A stretch of DNA of 64,000 bases, from the NCBI GenBank assembly GCA_021166685.1, contig JAJPEU010000015.1:62001-126000 (forward strand). The letters run 5' to 3'. The position numbers and the translations under genes were made by a program. The notes beneath the pieces were generated by a model. That model saw only the letters and a program-made list of their open reading frames with translations, did no database searches and had not been told where the DNA came from. This DNA comes from Sulfurovum sp. Its GTDB lineage: Bacteria > Campylobacterota > Campylobacteria > Campylobacterales > Sulfurovaceae. Positions 33,688 to 42,149 of this stretch are shown in pieces. Position 1 is the stretch's first letter; each line of letters opens with the position of its first letter.

Positions 33688-35166
33688 TTATCCTATATCT
33701 CTTAATCTCTTAAATATTTCAACCATCGCCAAAGTATCTAATTTACAATACTCCAACAAAGCCTTTCTATAAGCCATTTTCTCTTCATCAGATAAATTAC
33801 TCATATTTGCATAGGCATTCATAGCTTCTCCACCATTATGGATTAAATCCAAATCTTTATAGGCTTTTTCCATTTCAGGTACCAAAGCAGGTAAAACATA
33901 CTTGATAGAGTAACTCCCTTGCATTGAAGGCGTTACATACCACTTCTTTTGAAATGGAACCATTAAATCTTGCATATTATCGTGTATGCTCATTAAATCA
34001 TAGGTAAACTCTCCATAGAGATTAGCCAACTTTCTAATCACACCTTTTTCAAAACTCATGTTATATGCCAAAACGGTAGCGTTTGAGGGTATATTTTCTA
34101 CCAAGCTTTTTGAGAGTTCATATCGTGGATCTACTCCATCATCAGCTAAAAACTCTTTATGTTCTAATCTTCCATCTTCATACTCAATATGCAATGAATA
34201 CTGAAAAGGTATCTGCTCATAGGGAGATAAGCCTTTAAACTCAGGAATTGCCTGTTGAAATGTTTCAAAGTCTAAGTGATAAATTGGATATGTTAGAGTT
34301 TTTAGAAACTCTTTGATTGATGTTTTGTCTATGTAAGTTTGTTTTGATTTGTAGTTATCAACCGCTGCTTTTTGATTAGCTGTTATCTCAAAATCATCGG
34401 GAATATCATCAACATCAACTATCCCTTGAAAATAAAGCTCTATTTGTTTTTTACTTCCAAGATTAAAAATATTGAAAATTGAATAATCGGGTATATTTCG
34501 CTGACACTTCCAACAATAATCAAGAGCCAAACATTCATAAGGATTTTTACAATGTTTTCCAATATCAATGTTTGGTTCATTTTCTCTATCAGCTAAATAA
34601 GCTTGAAATGTTTGTAGATTTGTTGGAACTGCTTCTTGAAGTGATATTATGGTTTGAGTTACATCTTCAACAACAAACAGCTCTTTTATATCAAGCTCAT
34701 CACATCTTACATAGTTACTATTAAGATAAACTACATTAGCACTTTTGATTTTATATCCAAGATTTTGTAAAGTGTAATATTGGATAGATACATCATGTAA
34801 ATAAATCTCTTTTAATGAAGTCGAACTTTTAACTTCATAGATTGAAATACCTTCACTATCCATTTCAAAAATATCTACGATAACAAGAGTATTTTCAAAA
34901 CTAAAAGCAGCTTCATATATAACAGATACACCACTATCTAAAAGCTTTTTAGTCTCTTTTACCATCTGCTCAAGATTTTGATTGAAATCTACTTTTACTC
35001 CATTTGGAAATAAATCACAAGCTAACTCTCCAACAGTATGTCCTGTTTTAAATCTAGTCTCTGCTGATTCATCAGCAGGTGCTAAAACCTCTGATTTGTA
35101 CTTTTTAAGCCATAGAGCTTTTGAACATTGGATGCCTGTTGTGTAGAGAGATTTAGAGAAAATCAT
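33688..35166 (-). CDS. DUF2779 protein: Cas4-like PD-(D/E)xK nuclease fused to a DEDDy exonuclease
   Basis: The N-terminal half (residues ~1-220) looks like a RecB/Cas4 nuclease: 'QCSKALWL' at the start, 'VIVDIFEMD' and 'IYEVKSS' as the catalytic D...ExK, and a cysteine set C-x5-C-x5-C-x2-C ('CKNPYECLALDYCWKC') that, with Cys14, could hold an iron-sulfur cluster. The C-terminal half has DEDDy exonuclease motifs: 'YHLDFETF', 'AYNMSFEKG' and 'EYCKLDT'. The start overlaps the TrlF-like stop by 4 bp (ATGA). It is the last gene of the sbcD-sbcC-TrlF unit. Its function in this group is unknown to me. Confidence 0.85.
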   Translation of the reverse strand: MIFSKSLYTTGIQCSKALWLKKYKSEVLAPADESAETRFKTGHTVGELACDLFPNGVKVDFNQNLEQMVKETKKLLDSGVSVIYEAAFSFENTLVIVDIFEMDSEGISIYEVKSSTSLKEIYLHDVSIQYYTLQNLGYKIKSANVVYLNSNYVRCDELDIKELFVVEDVTQTIISLQEAVPTNLQTFQAYLADRENEPNIDIGKHCKNPYECLALDYCWKCQRNIPDYSIFNIFNLGSKKQIELYFQGIVDVDDIPDDFEITANQKAAVDNYKSKQTYIDKTSIKEFLKTLTYPIYHLDFETFQQAIPEFKGLSPYEQIPFQYSLHIEYEDGRLEHKEFLADDGVDPRYELSKSLVENIPSNATVLAYNMSFEKGVIRKLANLYGEFTYDLMSIHDNMQDLMVPFQKKWYVTPSMQGSYSIKYVLPALVPEMEKAYKDLDLIHNGGEAMNAYANMSNLSDEEKMAYRKALLEYCKLDTLAMVEIFKRLRDIG

Positions 35167-37844
35167 TTATATTTGATAATTTTATTAAATCTATGTTCGA
35201 GTGCATCTTCGCCGCCTTCCATGACTTGGCAAACAGAATCTCGAATATTATGTTCTTGTATCGTTCCCTCTTCTTTTATATTTATTTGTCCATTAACAAA
35301 ATGCATTTCAAAGATTTTTTCAGAAGCTGCATTTATTGGAATATTTGGGTTATGAGTTACTACAATGACTTGCCTTTTTTCTTTCAGCTGTCTTAGGCTA
35401 TCTACTATCAAATCTGTTATCATTCTGCTGTCTAAATCATCTTCAGGTTGATCAATGATTAATGGACCTTTAGTCTCAAGTAAAATATATGTCATTAATG
35501 CGGCAGCTTTTTGACCTGCTGATGCGCTATTTACATCTAAAGTTCTTCCATTAGCAATAATCTCAATAGTGAGTTTGTCTTTTGGAAACCAAGTATTCAA
35601 TGCATCTTCATTTACTTTATTTTTATAAATAGAAGCAAAGTGATTCGATAGTCTCGCTCCAAAATCAAAAGTATTATCAGAATTAGCCAATAAGATGTTA
35701 CTCTTTAATTCTTCTAATTTTTCTTCTATCGAGTCACTTTGTTGTAAATTCCATAAAATTCCTGAATTTTCATTGGTTCTATCATCAATTTGTAAAATTT
35801 GAGCTTCAAAAGCAGTGTCTTGTCGTTGAATTACTTTACGAAATTCTTCTTCACTACCAATAATGTCACCTAAGAATTTAATAGTAAATCTAACTCGTGT
35901 ATTAGTGAATAAACGTTCTAGATTACTATTTATTTCACGTATATAACTCTCACGCCTATTGTAAAGTTCTTCTCTTTTATCTTTTATAGTTATCAAAAGG
36001 GCATAGCTCATCTCAATTTGCTGTGATAACAAATGCTCTTTTTGATTGATTTCATGTAGTTTTTTCATAAGAGTTTCTTTAGTCTCTAATGCTACATTAT
36101 ATTGAGAAATATCGGTACCTTGATCTTGCAATTCTTTTGATAATTTTTCGAATTTAATTTTTGTATTTTCTTGATTTGTATTCCATTCAGATTCTTTCCA
36201 AATTTTTATCCATTCTTTTGCAGATTCATCCAACTTCTCTACTTGAGATCTTATATTTTCTTTTACGATTTCTATATTGGTTGTAATATTAGTAATATCA
36301 GGAGTAGTTTCATTTAAAAAATCTAATGTATTAAAATCTATATTGATATCAATCTTTTTAATACTTTCTTGTAAAAAATTAATATCATCGTATATTTTTC
36401 TGAGTTTCATACCTTCATTCTTAAATTGTGCATGATTTTTCAAAAGTTGTGAAAAATTATACTTTTCATATGTTTTTAATTTAGTATCTGTTTGTTTTAA
36501 TAACTCTTCAATTTTCTTTTTATCTGAAATGTCTTGTTGTAAATTTCTTTCAATTGACTTACTTTCTTCATATGCTTTGATTATTTGATTAAATTCCATT
36601 TCCCATGAAAAATAGTCTATTTTTACATCAATCAATGAAAAAATTTCTTCAGGATGGATAGCTTTATCAAAAAGCTCTTTTTGGGTAATTATAGTAACAG
36701 GGTAAAATTGTTGTATTGTTTTGTAGTCTATTTCATTATAGTTTCCGTTCTCAAATCTAAAATATTGTTCGAAAGTCTTTTTAAAGACAGTCTCTTCTTC
36801 TGATTGATGATATTGAAAATTAACTTCTATATTGTCATGTAACATTCCAGTGTTACGATTACCAGTTTTAAAAAAATCTTTCTTATCTGGATGACTGCTA
36901 TGTAAATCTTGATGTTCGCCATACGCAAATTGAAGCATTTTGATTATAGACGATTTACCGCTTCCTCTGCCACCTATTATAGTATTTAGCCATGGGGAAA
37001 ATTTCAAATTCAATGCTGTATTTCTTCCCATTTTATACGCATTTTTAATTGAGAGTTCACTTATATATGCCCATGAAATTTCATTTGGGTCTAGATTTGC
37101 AATAATATTATCACTACATAATACATTCTTGTTTAGTTTGTCACTTAATGCGACTTTTAAACCATCAAAAGTTGGCAATCCCATTTTTACATAAGTAAAT
37201 CTTCTGCCAATATTATTTAAATCGTGAGAATCTGAGCCGATTACTCTATGATGTTTTAATTTTAAATCTTTATATATTTGAGGTTGATCGAAATCTTTGT
37301 TTATTTGTTCAATTGCAAAAATATTTTCTTTTATACACGCATCTTTTAAAGTTTGCCCAGATAAGACTGTAAATATACCTTTTGCTTCATCTACATGAGC
37401 TGGAATTGTTAAGGTTTTATAATCATTATTTGAAATATCGAAAATTTCAGATAAAGATTTTCTTGTAATTGCTTCGATATTGCCTTCATCTCCATTAATT
37501 CCAACTGCACCTAAAAATGTTGATATTTTTTGTGAACTAGTATCCTCTGGAAATACTACCAATAAATGAATGCCATTATTTACAGTTAGTTCAATTGCAG
37601 GAAATATAATTAATTCTCTAAAGTTTACATGGTTTTCTTGTCGAAGTTGTATATATTCATTTTTTATAGCATCAATATTATTGCCAGTATTATGGTCAGA
37701 TATAACTACACAATCTAATTCCTTTTCCATGCATTTAAGTAACCAGCTTCTATGTGAATAATTTGGATCACTATAGTCTGAAGATGCATTAGTATGCATA
37801 TGAAAATCAATTTTATACCATTTAGTACCGTTTATATTTGCCAT
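35163..37844 (-). CDS. TrlF-type PHP phosphoesterase-SMC ATPase fusion
   Basis: The 893-residue protein begins with a PHP metal-dependent phosphoesterase domain: 'DFHMHTNASSD', 'VISDHNTG', 'FPAIELTV', 'HVDEAKG' and 'VIGSDSHD' (residues ~1-230). An SMC/ABC-type ATPase follows, with Walker A 'GGRGSGKSS' near 292. A long coiled coil spans residues ~380-680, and signature 'SASAGQKAA', Walker B 'LIIDQPEDDLD' and an H-loop 'VVTHNPNIP' are near the end. Such chimeras are labelled TrlF-family in databases. It follows sbcC by 14 bp with AAGGAT before its ATG, and is visibly more A/T-rich than flanking genes. Activity is inferred. Confidence 0.87.
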   Translation of the reverse strand: MANINGTKWYKIDFHMHTNASSDYSDPNYSHRSWLLKCMEKELDCVVISDHNTGNNIDAIKNEYIQLRQENHVNFRELIIFPAIELTVNNGIHLLVVFPEDTSSQKISTFLGAVGINGDEGNIEAITRKSLSEIFDISNNDYKTLTIPAHVDEAKGIFTVLSGQTLKDACIKENIFAIEQINKDFDQPQIYKDLKLKHHRVIGSDSHDLNNIGRRFTYVKMGLPTFDGLKVALSDKLNKNVLCSDNIIANLDPNEISWAYISELSIKNAYKMGRNTALNLKFSPWLNTIIGGRGSGKSSIIKMLQFAYGEHQDLHSSHPDKKDFFKTGNRNTGMLHDNIEVNFQYHQSEEETVFKKTFEQYFRFENGNYNEIDYKTIQQFYPVTIITQKELFDKAIHPEEIFSLIDVKIDYFSWEMEFNQIIKAYEESKSIERNLQQDISDKKKIEELLKQTDTKLKTYEKYNFSQLLKNHAQFKNEGMKLRKIYDDINFLQESIKKIDINIDFNTLDFLNETTPDITNITTNIEIVKENIRSQVEKLDESAKEWIKIWKESEWNTNQENTKIKFEKLSKELQDQGTDISQYNVALETKETLMKKLHEINQKEHLLSQQIEMSYALLITIKDKREELYNRRESYIREINSNLERLFTNTRVRFTIKFLGDIIGSEEEFRKVIQRQDTAFEAQILQIDDRTNENSGILWNLQQSDSIEEKLEELKSNILLANSDNTFDFGARLSNHFASIYKNKVNEDALNTWFPKDKLTIEIIANGRTLDVNSASAGQKAAALMTYILLETKGPLIIDQPEDDLDSRMITDLIVDSLRQLKEKRQVIVVTHNPNIPINAASEKIFEMHFVNGQINIKEEGTIQEHNIRDSVCQVMEGGEDALEHRFNKIIKYK

Positions 37845-37858
37845 TTATATCCTTAATT

Positions 37859-40228
37859 TTAAATTTCAACAACTCTCTCAAGCATCTCTTTGATATCCAT
37901 CTCATGGGATATTAAAAATATCTGTCTATATTGCTCTTTAATAGTATGAAATGCCTCTAAAATTTCCATTCTTCTACTTTCATCTTGACTCCCAAATACT
38001 TCATCAAATGCCAAAAAGCCGATATTGCCTGCACCACTAAGTTCACCTAATGTTTTTGAGATAGCAATTCTAAGAACCAAATTTGCAAGATCCACTTCAC
38101 CACCGCTAAATCTCTCAATCGGAAACTTTTGTCCTTCATCATAGATATAAAAGTCAAAGTCGTTATCTACTTCGATATGTTGATACTTCCCTTTAGTAAT
38201 TTGAGAATACATCGTTGAAGCTATTTGAGATATTCTAGGAGCTACTTTTGAATTGAGTTTTGTTTTAAACTCACTCAAAGATATTTTTATCTTCTCGTAG
38301 TCGCTCAAGTCTTGTTGCTTGGTAGCTAGTTTTGCTTGATGCTCTTTGTTTGTATCAAGTGCAGATTGAAGTGTTTTTATCTCTCCGTCTATCGAAGCGA
38401 TTTGCACTTTAAGGTCATTGATGCTCGTGGCCAATTCCTCTTTTTGTTTTTGAAGTGTTGCAAACTCATCAACTTTTGTTTTATAGTTTGTTTCATCATA
38501 CACAACCGCTTTTATCTCAAGCTCTTTAGCAATATAGGTAGTTGATTTTTCTTCAATCGCTTTTTTTAGCTCATCCGACTCTTTTTGAAGTACCGGTACT
38601 CTTTGAATTAAAGTTTGAAGTTTTTGGTATGTGTCAAATTTTGGTTTTAAAACCTGCTCTTTTTGTATCAAATCTTGATGCAATTTGTCATCATAAGCAT
38701 ATTTTGAAAGTTCTTCAAGCTCTTTTTTGTTTTGAATCCCTTTTGTTTCTACCTCTTTAAAATATCCATTTGCTTTGATAAAGTCTTTTTGTTTTGTTTC
38801 GATGATGGTAAGTTGCTTATGTATCTCCTGAAGCTGCTCGTCTAACTCCTCTTTTTGTTTAGATAACATATCTTTTGAGCTTTCTACTTTTGACAGCTCT
38901 TGGGTTTGTTTATCGATTTTCTCTTTTTGGATAGCCTCTATAGTGTTTGACAGATTTGCTATTACTTTGTCATACTCTTCAAGGAGCGGTCTAGTGCATG
39001 TGGGACAGTTTGAACCCTTGCCTATTTTTTCAATCTCTGCAATCTGGGCTTTTGTAGTGTCGATGAGTTTTTGCTCACCTGATAGTGAAGAACTGATAGC
39101 TTTTATTTGAGCTTCATACTCTTTGATGCTGGTTTGAAGTTTATCCACTTCATTTTTTATCTGCTGTTGTTTTAACTGTAAGCTTGCATAATCTTTTACT
39201 TCAAGTTCTAATGCGGCAATATCATTTTTAGCTTTTGTATATTGCTCCCTTAGTTGAATCTGCTCTTTATTTAACCCATCAATTTTGAGCTGTATCTCTT
39301 TGAGCTGCTGCTGCTCTTTGAGTTGTATTTGCAACTGTTCAAACTCTTGTTTTACTGGCTCTAAAGCTGTTAGTTCTTTTTGCTTTTGGTGTAAGTCTGA
39401 AAGCTCAGATGAAAGTTTAGCTTGTTGGAGTTTATTAGATTCCAGAGTATTTTTTATGAGTTCTAGTTCACTCAAGAGTTTTGTTTTATGCTCTTTTGTT
39501 TTTTGCAAAAGGTCGAGCTCTTTTTTAGCCTCAATCTCTTTTAATTTTAAAGTTTCCAACTCTTTTGATTTTGAAGTTAAATTTTTATTGATTAGAGTTT
39601 TATTTTCATTGTGAGCTTTTATTGCACTCTCTTTAGCAGCTATCTCATCACTACTTAGTAATACCTCTCTAAAAGCATCTATCTCTCTTTTAAGTCCTCT
39701 GCTTTTTTCGACAAGCATAGTTTCAATAGTATCAATCTTCTCCAGCCCTAGTAGCTTTCTAATCATCTTTTTTCTATCTTCGGGTTTTAGGTTGCTAAGG
39801 CTTGTAAGTTCCTTTTGAGAAGCAAACAGTGTGTGCATAAAGGCATCTTTGCCCATCTTTACAAGTTTTGCGATGGTGTTTGTCACCTCTTTGGCTCCGT
39901 TGGAGATGAGCGCATCATTTTTATACAGTTTTGCATTGGCTGTGAGGGTTTTGCCTCTAAATTCTCTGATCACTTTGTAAGTAGCGCTATCAAACTCAAA
40001 CTCCAGCGTGACGCTTACAGGCTCTTTTTCACTAACACTTGAATTTCGTATCAGTTCTTTTGCGCCTTTGTTTTTTAGCTCTCCGTAAAGTGCAAAAAGT
40101 ATCGCTTCAAATATGGTGGATTTGCCGCTTCCGTTTTTTCCGATGATGCCGGTCAGCCCCTCCTCAAAGGAAAAGCTTTTTTGGGTGTACTTTTTAAAGT
40201 TTAACAGTTCAAGATTATTCAGTATCAC
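37859..40228 (-). CDS. sbcC: SbcC-type (Rad50-like) DNA repair ATPase
   Basis: SbcC and SbcD form the Rad50-Mre11 complex that processes DNA ends and hairpins. This 789-residue chain shows Walker A 'GKNGSGKST' near residue 36, coiled coils flanking the zinc hook 'CPTC' near 412, signature 'FSGGEVDLANLV', Walker B 'GFLAFDEVFGSQDE' and the H-loop 'LISHEMD'. It is shorter than E. coli SbcC because the coiled coils are short. The track start (40243) lacks a ribosome site; GTG 40228 has AGAGG at six bases and gives the family-like 'MILNNLELLNFKKY'. It overlaps sbcD. Confidence 0.92.
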   Translation of the reverse strand: MILNNLELLNFKKYTQKSFSFEEGLTGIIGKNGSGKSTIFEAILFALYGELKNKGAKELIRNSSVSEKEPVSVTLEFEFDSATYKVIREFRGKTLTANAKLYKNDALISNGAKEVTNTIAKLVKMGKDAFMHTLFASQKELTSLSNLKPEDRKKMIRKLLGLEKIDTIETMLVEKSRGLKREIDAFREVLLSSDEIAAKESAIKAHNENKTLINKNLTSKSKELETLKLKEIEAKKELDLLQKTKEHKTKLLSELELIKNTLESNKLQQAKLSSELSDLHQKQKELTALEPVKQEFEQLQIQLKEQQQLKEIQLKIDGLNKEQIQLREQYTKAKNDIAALELEVKDYASLQLKQQQIKNEVDKLQTSIKEYEAQIKAISSSLSGEQKLIDTTKAQIAEIEKIGKGSNCPTCTRPLLEEYDKVIANLSNTIEAIQKEKIDKQTQELSKVESSKDMLSKQKEELDEQLQEIHKQLTIIETKQKDFIKANGYFKEVETKGIQNKKELEELSKYAYDDKLHQDLIQKEQVLKPKFDTYQKLQTLIQRVPVLQKESDELKKAIEEKSTTYIAKELEIKAVVYDETNYKTKVDEFATLQKQKEELATSINDLKVQIASIDGEIKTLQSALDTNKEHQAKLATKQQDLSDYEKIKISLSEFKTKLNSKVAPRISQIASTMYSQITKGKYQHIEVDNDFDFYIYDEGQKFPIERFSGGEVDLANLVLRIAISKTLGELSGAGNIGFLAFDEVFGSQDESRRMEILEAFHTIKEQYRQIFLISHEMDIKEMLERVVEI

Positions 40229-41333
40229 TGTACACCTCTTCATAAGTGCTGAAAAGCTCTTGCACTTTTGATTTTAGCCTATCAAACTCTTGTCCTTGAC
40301 TCTCTTCTTTGATATGCTCCAGAAAATAATCTTCCAATGAAAGCGATTCGATATCCTCGATCGTTTTTGCTTCGCCAGAGGTTTTAAACTCTCTTTTGAC
40401 ATTGACATAGAGACTGCCTTCAAAAATCTTTTTGATATCCGCCGTATTGATATCAATCGATTGCAGTGTTGTAAGATTTACAAGCTTTGCATCGATAATG
40501 GCGTCTTTAATGCCCGATAAATCCAACGCTTCTACACTTTTCTCAAAATCCCCGCAATCGATTTGAAACTCTAAAATCGGTCTGATTCTAATCTCTTTGT
40601 ATGCGATACTTAAGGCATCTTCTATCGTTACAAGTGCGAACCCTTTTGAATTTCGCTTGTCATTGAGACTTGTGCGCTCCGTACTTCCGCTGTAGTAAAC
40701 ATTCTCATATTTTCCGACTTTCCCAAAACCGTGCCAATGTCCAAGAGCTACATAATCCATTTTTGAAAAGATATACTCTTTCTCTGTCGGATAGACCCAC
40801 TCTCCAAACTCTTGCATGAGATACCATGCTCCAACACTGCAGTGCATCATCATTATATTTTTTTTACCATCATCAATTGACTCTTCACAAAGCTCTATTT
40901 GAGAAAGTGCTTTTGTGTCATCATTCATGTGTGGCAGACAATGAAATACAATATTTTCAAATTCTATTTTTTTATATTGCTGATCATAAGAGACATAGAT
41001 GTTTTCAAAATTTTCAAATATTTTTAGAATGGGGCTGCTTAGATTAGTTCTTGGGGTAGAGTGATTTCCTGCAATGAGGATAAATGGAATATTTAGAGAA
41101 TTGATTATTTTAAATTGCTCCAAGGCAAACGTGATGGCCCTGTTGCTGGGGCTGGCCCTGTGAAACAGATCTCCGGTGTGGATGATATAATCGGGCCTGA
41201 TTTGTTTGATCTGCTCGACAACCTGAACAAACGCATCGTAAAAATCCGCTTCTCTTTGGTTGATGTTGTCCTCGTTGATGACATCTAAATCGTTAAAACC
41301 CAAATGGGTATCGCTAAAGTGAACTATCTTCAT
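40215..41333 (-). CDS. sbcD: SbcD-type (Mre11-like) nuclease
   Basis: The 372-residue metallophosphoesterase has the full set of Mre11 motifs: 'FSDTHLG' at the N-terminus, 'HTGDLFH' near residue 57, 'AGNHSTPR' near 92, 'MMHCSVG' near 160 and 'LGHWHGFG' near 195. It is the nuclease partner of SbcC, cutting DNA ends and hairpins with manganese. The ATG at 41333 starts the four-gene minus-strand unit, and its stop overlaps sbcC. Upstream 110 bp contain a TACAAT-like box but nothing firm. Confidence 0.92.
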   Translation of the reverse strand: MKIVHFSDTHLGFNDLDVINEDNINQREADFYDAFVQVVEQIKQIRPDYIIHTGDLFHRASPSNRAITFALEQFKIINSLNIPFILIAGNHSTPRTNLSSPILKIFENFENIYVSYDQQYKKIEFENIVFHCLPHMNDDTKALSQIELCEESIDDGKKNIMMMHCSVGAWYLMQEFGEWVYPTEKEYIFSKMDYVALGHWHGFGKVGKYENVYYSGSTERTSLNDKRNSKGFALVTIEDALSIAYKEIRIRPILEFQIDCGDFEKSVEALDLSGIKDAIIDAKLVNLTTLQSIDINTADIKKIFEGSLYVNVKREFKTSGEAKTIEDIESLSLEDYFLEHIKEESQGQEFDRLKSKVQELFSTYEEVYSDTE

Positions 41334-41442
41334 TCAATTGTGTCTGCTTTTCAATCATTTTATTTTTTGCATTACTCATTGTACAATAAACAGTCCGTTA
41401 AATTATTTGATTGATATCAACACGCCAACCCAAAGGACGCGA

Positions 41443-42147
41443 TCAAGAAGAAATAAACTCCACCTCTACAATCTTGCCAAAATCATTGCTTTGCAAAAGC
41501 AGCTCAACCCTGTAGGCCGAGATCATCGTTTCGTCTTGAATTTTGTCTATTTTATAAATTTCTGCATTATTGTGTTTGCCGTCTATGAGAATTTTTTTAT
41601 TGCCGATGTTTTCATAATCACTGCGGCTAACAAAAACAACCAGCTTGGCATGACTGATATCGTACGCTTTTGCCAATTGTGTACCTGCGGTGACATAATC
41701 ACCGTTGTTTGCTTGAAATGCTTTTATATAAAGTTTGTTTACCGATATTTGTTTTTTTGCTATCGTATCCTCAAGTTGGGCTATTTGAATTTTAAGATTT
41801 TCTATCGTTACCTTAAGATCCAAAATCTGATAATATTTTTCGTCTTTTTCAAACGCACTCTTTCCGACAACCTGAAGATATTTTTGATAGTTTTTGTTCA
41901 ACAGTTTTAATTTCTCTTCATACAGCCTACGCTGTATTTTATAGCCTGCCAGCTCTTTTTGCTCCAACGAATCATCCAGCTTTATGATAGTTTTATCGAC
42001 CACTTTGGTTTCATCATTTTTATCCAGATAAACAATTTGCCCGTTTGTCTGCGCATAAATGATAAAATTGTCAAACGGCTCTATTTTCGCCATATAGGTT
42101 TGCGAAAAAAGCATGACCGGCATGCATACAAAAAATAAAAATTTCAT
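41443..42147 (-). CDS. Small RND periplasmic adaptor (membrane-fusion-like) protein
   Basis: The 234-residue protein has a signal peptide ('FLFFVCMPVMLFS'), a first beta-strand region 'FIIYAQTNGQIVYLDK', a helical hairpin (residues ~60-140) and a second 'VNKLYIKAFQANNGDYVTAGTQLAK' half. This is the layout of a membrane-fusion protein, but much shorter than the usual 370 residues and without an obvious beta-barrel extension. It follows the pump gene by two bases, with AAGGATTG before ATG 42147, so it works with that pump. No outer-membrane channel is present beside it. Confidence 0.78.
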   Translation of the reverse strand: MKFLFFVCMPVMLFSQTYMAKIEPFDNFIIYAQTNGQIVYLDKNDETKVVDKTIIKLDDSLEQKELAGYKIQRRLYEEKLKLLNKNYQKYLQVVGKSAFEKDEKYYQILDLKVTIENLKIQIAQLEDTIAKKQISVNKLYIKAFQANNGDYVTAGTQLAKAYDISHAKLVVFVSRSDYENIGNKKILIDGKHNNAEIYKIDKIQDETMISAYRVELLLQSNDFGKIVEVEFISS

Positions 42148-42149
42148 TT

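Noticed and set aside
33688-35166. Cas4-like domain considered as part of a CRISPR-Cas locus
   Set aside because: No other cas gene and no repeat-spacer array was seen in the window.
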